Source: CBDDYU01 sp965235655 | GTDB taxonomy: Bacteria; Pseudomonadota; Alphaproteobacteria; Pelagibacterales; Pelagibacteraceae | NCBI GenBank assembly: GCA_965235655.1 | Contig: CBDDYU010000002.1 | Coordinates: forward strand, 248,001 to 312,000 | Length of the DNA: 64,000 nucleotides | Direction of reading: 5' to 3' | Shown: piece after piece, positions 1 to 8,379 of the stretch | Numbering within the stretch: the stretch's first letter is position 1 | How the letters are laid out: each line of letters opens with the position of its first letter | Notes under the pieces: generated by a model | Database searches by the model: none | The model's input: the letters and a program-made list of their open reading frames with translations, nothing else | Told to the model about the DNA's origin: nothing | Position numbers and translations under genes: made by a program

Positions 1-1494
1 CGACAAAAGTATCAAGTGTGTCGGTTTCTCTAAAATACTTTTTTCCAGCAATATTAATTTCTTTCCAATCTTTAATATCATCTAGTGGATTTCCAGTTTC
101 CTGAAGTTCTTTTATTTCGGGAAGTTTTACAGGTAATAATTCTTTTGGAATTTTGTGTGGTTGGTTATTTTCATCATAGATGATTGGTATAGGGCACCCC
201 CAATATCTTTGACGAGATATTCCCCAATCTTTAAGTCTAAAATTAATTTTTTTTTTCCCTAATTTTTTTTCTTCTAAATAATCTATAGTATGTTCAATAG
301 ATTCATCTGGACATTTTAAACCATCTAAAAAAGATGAATTAAAGATGTATCCTGCACCAGTGTACGCATCATCTTTTACAAGCAAATTCTTGATTATTTA
401 TATCTGGAGTTACTACAGTTGTAATTTTTAGATTATATTTTATTGCAAAATCTAAATCTCGTTGATCATGAGCCGGACAGCCAAAGACAGCCCCTAATCC
501 ATAATCCATTAACACAAAGTTAGCAAAATAAACTGGTACCTTTATATTCTGATCAAGTGGATTTATGGCCAATAGATCAGTTTTAAAGCCAATTTTTTCT
601 GCATTTGCTAAAGATTCTTCTGTTGTGCCAGTTTTTGAGCAAGCATCTTTAAATTTTAAAAAATCGTTGTTTTGCTCATAGTATTTTGCAATTGGATGGT
701 CAATTGAGAGTGCTAAAAAAGACATGCCAAATAGCGTGTCTGGTCTTGTGGTATAACATTCTATCTCATTAATTTTGTCTGAATTTTCAATCTTAAATTT
801 TATTTCACATCCATAAGATTTTCCAATCCAATTTTTTTGCATAATCTTAACTTTATTAGGCCATTCCTTAAGATCATCTAATCCACTTAATAGTTCTTCT
901 GAAAATTTCGTAATATTAAAAAACCATTGATTTAATTTTTTTCTTTCAACAAGCGCACCTGATCTCCATCCTTTACCATCTATAACTTGTTCATTTGCAA
1001 GAACTGTTTGATCAACAGGGTCCCAATTGACATAATTTTCTTTTCTATAAACTAGGCCCTTGTCATATAATTCTAAAAAAAATTCTTGCTGATGTCTGTA
1101 ATAATCTTCAGAACAAGTTGAAATTTCTCTATCCCAATCAATAGAAAGTCCCAATCTTTTTAATTGAGATTTCATATTTTCAATATTTTTTTCTGTCCAG
1201 GTTTTTGGATCTAATTTATTTTGTCGTGCAGCATTTTCTGCAGGCATACCAAAAGAATCCCAACCCATTGGGTGTAAAACATTGTAACCTTGTAGTTTTT
1301 TAAATCGTGCTAAAATATCACCAATAGTATAGTTTCTGACATGTCCCATATGAATTTTTCCAGATGGATAAGGAAACATTTCTAAGACAATAAAATTTTT
1401 TTTTATTCTTATCTAATTTTGTAGAAAAGTTTTATTTTTTTCCCAATATTTTTGCCATTTTTCTTCAACTAATTTTAAAATTATATCTTTCCAC
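1..1494 (-). CDS. leuS: Leucyl-tRNA synthetase, N-terminal part, cut by window edge and frameshifted
   Basis: This class I synthetase charges tRNA-Leu in the cytoplasm. The HIGH-type motif HMGH lies in [14 protein letters not shown], followed by the FGMPAENAA stretch, and the CP1 editing insert begins further on. The long intact frame covers 369-1379. The 5' end is read from 1494 (GTG, or ATG if the neighbouring G is extra) as [19 protein letters not shown]. It needs an extra A removed between ATT and GTT, one T added near 1425, and an A removed between CTT and GAA near 1384. A further extra base near 375 breaks the frame; the protein then continues to base 1 as [12 protein letters not shown] and [11 protein letters not shown]. 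leuS is essential, so sequence error is more likely than a dead gene. The C-terminal part, including KMSKS, lies outside. Confidence 0.93.
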
Positions 1495-1536
1495 TGAATT
1501 AAATTTATTAATTTATTAATTTTAGCAAGTATTACT

Positions 1537-2082
1537 TTAAGGTTTAAAATTTTTATCTTTATTTTCGTTTTTCATAAATAGTAGCTTTTTTTAAAATTTC
1601 TCTTTTTAATTCATTGATTAGAGTTCCATCTTTTTCTGATAATTGTACAATTAATTTATTATTACATTTTTTATTAAAAACTTTTAATATCTAATAGCAT
1701 CAGCTCTAATTTCATTAGTTAAAAATCTTATAGAAATTTTAATACTTTCATTTGATTACTTGTCAGTTGAATACCAATCAGTTATTATAATTCCACCACT
1801 ATAATTTACAGAAGCTAAAGGCATAAAATCAATAGTATCTAAGTGAAGCTCTCCATAATTCATTTGAACTTGCAAATTCAAAATTTCCACCACCATTGAT
1901 TTTCTCATATGTCATATAATCTAAATCCTCTGCCTTCTTCAAGATTTTTTTTAACTCTTTTTCAGGATCTGGAGGATATTTTCTTGCATCAGCTCCAGGT
2001 AATTTTCCACCACAAGCATTTAAAAGATAGAGTATAAAAATTAAAATAATAAATATTATAAATTTTTTAATAATTAGCTCAT
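1537..2082 (-). pseudogene. DUF3576-family lipoprotein, broken by several frameshifts
   Basis: The N-terminus is a lipoprotein signal: a hydrophobic stretch ending LLNACGG, with the lipobox cysteine, then DARKYPPDPEKELKK. The conserved DUF3576 core can be read by changing frame: GGGNFEFASSNELWRASL, then DFMPLASVNYSGGIIITDWYS, then ISIRFLTNEIRADA. The last stretch ends KDKNFKP before TAA at 1537. I place the start at the ATG at 2082, which needs two extra bases removed; the longer upstream start at 2155 gives an unlikely leader. It lies just upstream of leuS on the same strand. The family's function is unknown; the signal suggests a membrane-anchored periplasmic protein. One clear extra base is the A between CTT and GAT in the ASLDT stretch. 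Confidence 0.72.
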
Positions 2083-2164
2083 AATGAATTTTTAGTATTA
2101 AATAATTAATATATACATATATAGTTAAAATCTTATAAAAATACATAATTATCAATATTTATTA

Positions 2165-2225
2165 TGTTGCAAAAATGCAACACTTTTAAATTTTTATCAA
2201 AAATTATAAGTATTTTTTGATAAAA
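2165..2225. promoter_or_regulatory. Two adjacent inverted repeats upstream of the porin
   Basis: The first is a perfect 7-bp stem, TGTTGCA and TGCAACA, around a 4-base A loop (2165-2182). The second is a perfect 12-bp stem, TTTTATCAAAAA at 2192-2203 and its complement at 2214-2225, with a 10-base loop. They lie between the divergent DUF3576 gene and the porin, 74 bases or more before the porin ATG. They could be operator sites, a terminator for transcription from either side, or leader structure. A possible -35 (TTGATA, 2217-2222) sits in the right arm, with TATTAT 19 bases downstream, but that spacing is poor. Confidence 0.45.
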
Positions 2226-2298
2226 TATTAATAATAAATGATATTATAGACCATGTTTATTATTAATAATAACAATTAAACATAAAGGAGTAATTAAT

Positions 2299-3325
2299 AT
2301 GAACAAATTTAAAAAAATAGGTTTATCAGCTTTAGCTGGTTCACTATGTTGCATATATCAGCTAATGCTGCTAGAAGTGAGCATGTAGCTGGTGGTGCTT
2401 CAGTTGACTATCTGACAAATCAATGATCAAACTGCTAAAGGTAATAGTTATTCATGAATGACTAACGTCATAACTTTCACTGGTTCAGGTGAAACTAGAT
2501 AATGGTTTAACTGTTACTACTATCTATGAACTTGATGCTAGATGCAGGTGCTGATACTTCAGCTGCAGCTGTTTGATAGTCAGCAGTATTATCAATTGCA
2601 TCAGCGAATATGGGAACTATTAACTTTCGCTGGTCACGGTGGTGATTCAGTAATTAGCTGGTTGGGATGACATAACTGCCTAATGCTTATGAAGAAGCTA
2701 TGGGCTTATCGCTACATACTAACTGCTAGACTACAGCTGTAACATCGTATTAACGGTAGTCTGGTAACAACTTATGAGATATGACTCTACCATCATTTAA
2801 TGGTGTTACTGTTCATGCTGTCATACTTACAGCTCAGCAAGCTGATACTGGTACAGTTGAGTGCTTATCAATGACTTAGGTATTACAATTACACCAGAGA
2901 TGGTTGAAGGTTTAACTATTAGGTTATGCAATGGTGAATATGATGCAAGTAAGCTGCTACAATGCAGATGATGATGCTACACTATGTAGGTTAAATATGC
3001 TATATGGTCCAGTAACAGTAGGTTACCAAGCATCAGAATTATGATGCAACTACAACTGCTACAGATGATGATAGTAACTGCATTATGGTATTTCTTATGC
3101 AGTATAATGATGAACTTATCAATTTCTTATGGTACATTAGAATGCTGACTACGAAGGTGCTGCAACTAGTAGATCAAGAATCAACTGGATTATCTGCTTC
3201 ATACACAATGGGTGGAATGACAATCAGCTGCTGCTATCGAGCTGAAGACTGATAACATCAGCTGGTAACTGCTGCTACATGACAGATAGATACATACGAA
3301 ATTAGCTGTTTCATTTGCATTCTAA
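2299..3325 (+). pseudogene. Outer-membrane porin, reading frame broken by many small insertions
   Basis: The start is ATG at 2299 behind a clear AAAGGAG ribosome site. It reads MNKFKKIGLSALAGS then a signal peptide ending ISANA. Changing frame at each insertion gives a typical marine porin: GGASVDYLTN, NVITFTGSGETDNGLTVTT, DSPSFNGVTVHASY, GITITPEMVEGLTIGYAM, GPVTVGYQASEYDATTATDD, SISYGTLE, SASYTMGGMTI and the terminal strand LAVSFAF-stop, which ends in phenylalanine as outer-membrane barrels do. By homology it is a diffusion channel of the outer membrane. The extra bases nearly always fall between codons. A strong terminator follows. In observed form no full protein can be made; I think the consensus is faulty, not the gene. 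Confidence 0.8.
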
Positions 3326-3345
3326 TTTAATTTAGAATATTAATT

Positions 3346-3377
3346 AAAAAAGGCCCCTTTTTAGGGGCCTTTTTTTT
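3346..3377 (+). terminator. Rho-independent terminator of the porin gene
   Basis: A 12-bp stem, AAAAAAGGCCCC and GGGGCCTTTTTT, closes a 6-base loop and runs into a T tract. It lies 21 bases after the porin stop and is by far the most G+C-rich stem in this area. The A tract on the other side lets it also work for the convergent ThiE-like gene, whose stop codon at 3376-3378 lies at the end of the T tract. Confidence 0.92.
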
Positions 3378-3910
3378 ATTCAAAATAAGAAATACCAGCA
3401 AATCCTAGACAATTAATAAGTTTTAATTTTTTTAAATTTTTTTTGAAATTCCACCTAAAGCAATAACTGTTTTTTTAGTTAAATTTAGAGATTAATTTAA
3501 ATTTATTAATTCCTAAGAAAATTTTTATTTTTTTTAAATAATGATGAAATAAATAATAGCATTTACTTTTTGAATTTCTTTAATTCTAATTTCTTTAATA
3601 TTATGAGCAGAACCTAATATTATAAAGTTTTTAGGAAAATTATAGCTTAAATGTGATATATTCTTTATTAAAAGAGGGTATATAAGCTCCATCTAATTTA
3701 AGATTAATTGCTAATTTAACATTATTTGCCAAATAAAAATTTATTACCTTTTTTTTTACAATAGTTTTTAAATTTTAAAATTAATTTTTTATCAAATTTT
3801 TTTCAGTATAATTTCTATAAATAATATGCAGTTTCTTTATCTTGTTTATTTATTAAATTTGTATCAAATTTATTAATAAAGTAATATTTGTATGGTAATT
3901 TATAATGCAT
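3376..3910 (-). pseudogene. ThiE-like (thiamine-phosphate synthase family) protein, frameshifted
   Basis: Read by changing frame, the minus strand gives KLAINLKLDGAYIPSFNK, LGSAHNIKEIRIKEIQKVNA, SSLFKKNKNFLGINKFKL and TKKTVIALGGIS, ending LGFAGISYFE-stop. The pattern GSAHN...SSLF...ALGGI...GFAGI matches the TIM-barrel thiamine monophosphate synthase family. SAR11-type members are short and diverged, so true ThiE activity is uncertain. The probable start is ATG at 3910, in a palindromic ATGCAT shared with the yggS start on the other strand. At least five indels interrupt the frame, as in its neighbours. Confidence 0.62.
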
Positions 3911-4569
3911 AATTCTGTTCAAAATTTAATTAATATTAAAAAAAATATTAAATCTAAATTTAATTCTTATCAATAGAATAAAAATTATTGCAGTATCAAA
4001 AACATTTCCAATTGAAAATATTAAACCTTTAATTGATTATGGTCATATTGATTTTGGAGAAAATAAAGTTCAAGAAGCAATTGAAAAATGGTCTGAGATT
4101 AAAAATGACAATAATCTAATTAAACTTACATTTAATAGGAAAACTTCAAACTAATAAAGTAAAATATGCTGTTAAAATTTTTGATTATATTCATTCACTA
4201 GACTAATGAAAAACTTGCTAAAAAAATATGCAGATGAACAAATAAAACAATATAAAAAAATTAAAATATTTATTCAAGTTAATATTAGGTAATGAAGATT
4301 CAAAAATCTGGAATTAGATAAGTAGAACTTAGATGAATTTTATAAATATTCTGTTAAGTATTAAATTTAGACATAATTGGGATTAATGTGCATTCCTCCA
4401 AAGATCGAAAATCCAGAAAAATATTTTATAAAAGTTAAAAATATTAAATAAGAAGTTTAGATTTAAAAGAATTAAGCATGGGTATGTCAGCTGATTATAT
4501 GGAAGCTATAGAATATCAGTGCGACATTATATTAGAGTTGGATCAAATATATTTGGAAAAAGAAATTAA
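3905..4569 (+). pseudogene. yggS: YggS-type PLP homeostasis protein, frameshifted
   Basis: The family binds pyridoxal 5'-phosphate and keeps its cellular level steady; it is a single-domain alanine-racemase-fold protein. Visible pieces are MHNSVQNLINIKKNI, then KIIAVSKTFPIENIKPLIDYG with the PLP lysine in AVSKT, then DFGENKVQEAIEKW. With frame changes come IGKLQTNKVKYAVKIFDYIHSLD, KIKIFIQVNIGNEDSKSG, LSMGMSADYMEAI and RVGSNIFGKRN-stop. SMGMS-DY and GS-IFG are family hallmarks. At least ten extra bases are needed to explain the breaks, for example the A between CTT and CAT, the T between GAC and AAT, and the C between TAT and AGT. The start overlaps the ThiE-like start. Confidence 0.8.
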
Positions 4570-4591
4570 TATATTTTAATTTTAGTATTTT

Positions 4592-5066
4592 TTATTTATT
4601 AACTTTAACAATTATTAAAAAATCTTTTTTTTTAAGTGCTATACATCCTGCTGTTGGTTTATAATCTTTACGTTAGATGTAATAAATATACAACTTCCTT
4701 TTCCTGGAATAATTTTATTAAAATTATATTTTATTGGTATTAATAAATCATATTTGTAATCTTTTCTAAAAAGTTTTTCATGAGAATATTATTTTTATTT
4801 TGATTAACTAATTTATTATATTTTTTACTTTTTAATATCATCACACCAACCCATATTTTTTTTTATTTCAATACATTTTAGTTTAGTTATTGGTTTTTGT
4901 AATTCTATCTTTTCTAAAATATAAATGTTCAATTTTAAAAGTTCCTTTAGGAGTTTTTACAATCACCTTCTTTTTTAAATTTAGTTAACCCATTTTTACC
5001 AATACTACATTTAAAATTAAAATCATCAAATTTAAGAGTATGTTTATTTTTTAATAAAATTATCAT
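4592..5066 (-). pseudogene. L,D-transpeptidase (YkuD-like) family protein, frameshifted
   Basis: The family forms or edits 3-3 peptidoglycan cross-links or anchors lipoproteins, using a catalytic cysteine. Here the motif is FIHLTKDYKPTAGCIALKKK near the C-terminus, with the catalytic Cys and its upstream His. Earlier stretches are MILLKNKHTLKFDDFNF, KTPKGTFKIEHLYFRKDR, MGWCDD and PGKGSC. There is no obvious signal peptide in the start chosen (ATG at 5066), which is odd for a cell-wall enzyme but common in this subgroup of short YkuD proteins. It is divergent from the winged-helix gene, with only 13 bases between the two start codons. The frame is broken several times. Confidence 0.7.
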
Positions 5067-5079
5067 ATCTTAATTATAT

Positions 5080-5652
5080 ATGAATAATCAAAGTTTAATA
5101 ATATATGAGAATGAATATTTTATATGAAATTTTATATGAAATAACAGATGCAACTTAAATTTTCTGTAATTAAATTAACTAAAAAAGATTTATTAAAATT
5201 AGATAATTTAAAAATAATCAATTTATTTAATTATTAACTGAAAAAGATATACATAATATTAATAATCAAATTATTATTAAATAAATTACCTATTAAATAT
5301 TTTTAAATTAATTGAAAAAATAAATATTAAGTTTTTAAAATTAAAATTTAATGAACATCTAAAATTAAAATTAGTAATTATATTTTTGATTTGAATTCTA
5401 GAGAAATGATTTATCAAAATCAAAAATTAAAATTAACTGAAAAAGAAATTAATTCAATAATATATTTATCTAAATGTTAAAAAACCAGTAAAAGTTCAAG
5501 AATTACAATTAAAAGTTTGGGGATATCAATCCAGATATTAGAAACGCATACTGTTGAAACTCATATTTATCGATTGAGAAAAAAAATATTAAAAAAATTT
5601 AATGATACACAATTTTATAAAAAGTACATCTAGTGGTTACCAAATTAAATTA
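5080..5652 (+). pseudogene. OmpR/PhoB-type winged-helix protein, frameshifted
   Basis: The C-terminal half reads, with frame changes, YIFDLNSREMIYQNQKLKL, TEKEINSIIYLSK, PVKVQELQLKVWGYQ, ETHTVETHIYRLRKKI and SGYQIK. That is the transcriptional-regulatory C-terminal winged helix: the recognition helix is ETHTVETHIYRLRKKI and the wing ends in SGYQIK. The N-terminal part (MNNQSLIIYENE, FSVIKLTKKDLLKLDN) may be a decayed receiver domain; I see no phosphorylatable Asp pocket. It may be an orphan regulator. The end is approximate: the observed frame after SGYQIK runs on to a stop at 5700, but a single extra base would place the stop near 5652. Confidence 0.62.
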
Positions 5653-5756
5653 AAAAAAATATTTTTGCTAAAGATCTTTTTACTAAAAAATATAAACTAA
5701 AAATAGTCAAACCTAAAAAAGGAAAAGGAAGTTTTAAAAGAATAAAAAAAATTTAA
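5649..5756 (+). CDS. arfA: ArfA-like alternative ribosome-rescue factor (start unclear)
   Basis: The 35-codon open stretch ends NIFAKDLFTKKYKLKIVKP then KKGKGSFKRIKKI-stop. This resembles E. coli ArfA, whose conserved part is [24 protein letters not shown]: the order of DLF, a basic V.K stretch and KKGKGS is kept. ArfA brings release factor RF2 to ribosomes stalled on mRNA without a stop codon. No ATG is present: the frame opens after a TAA at 5646, at ATT, so the start is either lost to an indel or non-canonical. The stop overlaps the stop of the convergent PfkB gene by 4 bases. The call rests on one short motif. Confidence 0.45.
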   Translation: MKKNIFAKDLFTKKYKLKIVKPKKGKGSFKRIKKI

Positions 5757-6687
5757 ATTCTTGCACCAATTTTTTGTATAATCTGTGCTGACAGTTCAGT
5801 TCCTTTTATTAAGACAATCTTTAGGACTTAAATTATTACATATGACCATGAAGATATCCAGCTGCAAATAAATCACCTGCACCTGTAAGATCAATTATAT
5901 TAAGATTTGGTCTTAGCTGAGCATTCCAGTTATTTCATTATTGCTTATAGATATTGCTCCTTTACTGCCTCTAGTAATTATTATTGTTTTTTTTATTTCT
6001 TTTGCAAAAAGAAATTGCTTCATTAAAAGAATTAGCTATCAATTAATGATAAAATTTCTTGTTCATTGGCAAAGATGATATCTAGTTTATTTTTTACTAA
6101 ATCTAAGAAATCTTTTTTATGTCTTTCTACACAAAATAAATCAGACAAAGACATTGCTACTTTTTGAGCAGATGAGTATAGCTTTATTAAAAGCCTTTTT
6201 AGGACCTCCCTCATCCCAGAGATATCCTTCTAAAAAAATTATTTCACTATTTTTTATAATTTGAGTCATCTATATCATTTTCATCAATTTTTCCAGCTGT
6301 CCCTAAAAAAGTACACATTGTTCTTTCTGAGTCTGGTGTAATTAAAATTAGACATGTTCCAGTTGGCAAAACTTCATTTTTTTTTTTATAAAGATATTTT
6401 ACATTCTCTTTAACTAGTCCTTCTTCATATTTTATTCCTAAGGAGTCATTGTTTATTTTACCAATAAATCCAACATCATTTCCTAATTGTGATAAACCAA
6501 CTATAGAGTTTGCAACAGATCCTCCTGATATTGTTTCTTCTATATTAATTGATGATAATAAGTTTTTGAATTCTGTTTCATCAACTAATTTCATAGTACT
6601 TTTTGTTAATGAATTTTTTTCAAGAAATTCATCATTCACCTTACATAAAACATCTACAATTGCATTACCTATTCCCAATATTTTCAT
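5753..6687 (-). pseudogene. PfkB-family carbohydrate (adenosine-type) kinase, frameshifted
   Basis: The protein starts MKILGIGNAIVDVLCKV with the N-terminal nucleoside-kinase fold. GGSVANSIVGLSQLG (around residue 55) is PfkB signature 1. The intact first part covers 6247-6687. After a break comes FLEGYLWDEGGPKKA, then LSDLFCVERHKKDFL and IIFANEQEILSL (6032-6214). After further breaks come KKTIIITRGSKGAI and DLTGAGDLFAAGYLHGH, signature 2 with the catalytic Asp. The family phosphorylates sugars or adenosine; the marine alphaproteobacterial type is often called adenosine kinase, but the substrate cannot be read here. Its ATG directly follows the nth stop, so the two are probably co-transcribed. 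The stop at 5753 overlaps the ArfA-like stop. Confidence 0.78.
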
Positions 6688-7341
6688 TTATGCTTTTTTA
6701 GTGATTAGTGGTTTTCTTCTATTAGGATAACAAGTCTTACATATTTTACAACTAATTCCATAACACTCTCTAGCCTTACAATATTCTCTTCCATAATAAA
6801 TAATTTGTAAATGAAGCTTGTTCCAAAATTTTATTGGAAATAATTTTTTTAAATCTTTCTCAGTTTGTATTACATTTTTACCATTAGTCAGACCCCATCT
6901 TTGAGCTAATCTGTGAATATGGGTATCTACTGGAAATGCAGGAAATCCAAATCCTTGGGACATAACCACACTTGCTGTTTTATGTCCAACACCTGGTAAT
7001 TTTTCTAATTCTTCAAAAGTTTTTGGAACTTTACCATCATATTTATTAATTAAAATTTTTGATAAATTATAAATACTTTTTGCTTTTATTCGAAATAATC
7101 CAATTTTTTTAATTAAAATCTCAATTTTTTTTCTACCAAGTTTTATAAAATGCTCTGGTTTATAATATTTTGGATAAATATTTTTAGTAACATTATTAAC
7201 ATTTACATCTGTGCACTGTGCTGAAAGTAATACTGAAATCAAAAGTGTGAATATATTTTTGTGATCTAATGGTATTTTTGTTGTTGGATAAATTTTATTT
7301 AGTATTTTTAATATAATTCTAGCTCTTTGGACTTCATTCAT
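6688..7341 (-). CDS. nth: Endonuclease III (DNA glycosylase/AP lyase)
   Basis: The enzyme removes oxidised pyrimidines in base-excision repair. The helix-hairpin-helix LPGVGHKTASVV (around residue 113) contains the catalytic Lys, and FPVDTHIHR holds the catalytic Asp. The length of 217 residues is normal. The C-terminal iron-sulfur segment is unusual: five cysteines in CKARECYGISCKICKTC are spaced 4, 4, 2 and 2. The usual pattern is CX6CX2CX5C; relative to it, ligands 1, 3 and 4 are in place, ligand 2 is Gly, and two extra Cys lie nearby. The start overlaps the dapB stop by one base (TAATG), so translation is probably coupled. Confidence 0.93.
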   Translation of the reverse strand: MNEVQRARIILKILNKIYPTTKIPLDHKNIFTLLISVLLSAQCTDVNVNNVTKNIYPKYYKPEHFIKLGRKKIEILIKKIGLFRIKAKSIYNLSKILINKYDGKVPKTFEELEKLPGVGHKTASVVMSQGFGFPAFPVDTHIHRLAQRWGLTNGKNVIQTEKDLKKLFPIKFWNKLHLQIIYYGREYCKARECYGISCKICKTCYPNRRKPLITKKA

Positions 7342-8117
7342 TATTTGAAATTCATCAAGTCACGCATTGAATATAATCCGGGTTTTTTTGAATTAAGCCA
7401 TTTAGCTGCTGTTAAAGCGCCTTCTGAATACAAAGATCTATCAAATGCTTCATGATTTAAAGTTATAATCTCTTTACCACTTGAAAACTTAACTTCATGT
7501 TCACCAATAACTTCACCAGTTCTTATTGAATTAAAATTAATTTTATTTCCATAAGGGAAAGTTTTTTTATTTAAAAATTTTTTTCCAATAAGTTTATAAA
7601 AATCTTTATTTTTGCCAATGGCAATGCCTTTTCCCAACATTAAAGCCGTACCTGAAGGGTAATCTTTTTTATGTTTGTGGTGAATTTCAAATACTTTACT
7701 AAGATATTTATCCCCTAGTGAAGCTGAAGCTATTTCAGTTAAATACATTAGAAGATTTATACCTAAGCTCATATTTCCAGCTTTTAATATAGGAATTTTT
7801 TTAGAGAATTTTTTTATTAAATTCTCTTCTTTTTTTGTAAAACCTGTTGTGCCAATCACAACTTTTTTGTTTAATTTTGATGCAATTTTAAGAATGTCAA
7901 ATGTACATTTTGGAATTGTAAAATCAATGATGATATTTGCTTTTTTAAAAGCATTCTCAGAATTTAGTTGAGGCTTGATACCATTAAATTTTTTATTAAT
8001 TAATCTACTTTCAGTTAGAGAAACTAAGTTAAAATCTTTATCTGATCTTGATGATTTAATGAGCTGCTGACCCATTCTTCCCATGCAGCCCGATATTGCT
8101 AAATTAATTTTGCCCAT
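7341..8117 (-). CDS. dapB: 4-hydroxy-tetrahydrodipicolinate reductase
   Basis: It reduces the dihydrodipicolinate precursor with NAD(P)H in the diaminopimelate/lysine pathway, which feeds peptidoglycan and lysA (also in this window). The N-terminal Rossmann motif is AISGCMGRMGQQL. The signature EIHHKHKKDYPSGTAL (around residues 144-159) carries the catalytic His pair and Lys, and GEVIGEHEV follows. The length, 258 residues, is slightly short but complete. It sits between the zinc-ribbon gene and nth on the minus strand, with gaps of 17 and -1 bases, likely within the dnaK-to-pfkB run. Confidence 0.95.
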   Translation of the reverse strand: MGKINLAISGCMGRMGQQLIKSSRSDKDFNLVSLTESRLINKKFNGIKPQLNSENAFKKANIIIDFTIPKCTFDILKIASKLNKKVVIGTTGFTKKEENLIKKFSKKIPILKAGNMSLGINLLMYLTEIASASLGDKYLSKVFEIHHKHKKDYPSGTALMLGKGIAIGKNKDFYKLIGKKFLNKKTFPYGNKINFNSIRTGEVIGEHEVKFSSGKEIITLNHEAFDRSLYSEGALTAAKWLNSKKPGLYSMRDLMNFK

Positions 8118-8134
8118 GATTGGTTAAACAATAT

Positions 8135-8326
8135 TTAACTTGAACAAACCATATCTTGTCCACAACAAAGAGGAGATTTGATTTTGCCATGGTCATTAGG
8201 GCATTTTGATATCTGCACTTCAGACCCGTCTTCAAGTTTCAAACTGTCATTTACTAGGGGATCATTACACTTTCCACAAGTTGCATTTACCGACATCCCA
8301 CACTTTGAACATTCATATGTAGCCAT
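8135..8326 (-). CDS. Small zinc-ribbon protein, function unknown
   Basis: This 63-residue protein has a good ribosome site (AAGGAGAT) before its ATG. It carries two close cysteine pairs near the N-terminus (CSKC at 6-9 and CGKC at 17-20), a Cys at 42, and C-terminal cysteines in LCCGQDMVC, so it probably binds one or two zinc ions. There is no signal peptide or membrane segment. It is not one of the named ribosomal zinc proteins. Its place between dnaJ and dapB suggests co-transcription with the chaperone genes, but that does not assign a job. Confidence 0.8.
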   Translation of the reverse strand: MATYECSKCGMSVNATCGKCNDPLVNDSLKLEDGSEVQISKCPNDHGKIKSPLCCGQDMVCSS

Positions 8327-8379
8327 TTTATCTCCTTAATTTAAATAGTTTAATATTAAGATAAACTTAACACTATGAA

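Noticed and set aside
1829..2155. A 108-residue frame with a long hydrophobic N-terminus
   Set aside because: Its first 25 codons lie upstream of the lipoprotein signal and its last codons are out of frame; the true gene is the frameshifted DUF3576 lipoprotein at 1537-2082.
1380..6240. Programmed frameshifting, transcript editing or true gene decay as the cause of the broken genes
   Set aside because: The breaks hit essential leuS and all neighbours on both strands and stop abruptly; dozens of edits would be needed per gene. Merged strain alleles explain the codon-border pattern more simply.
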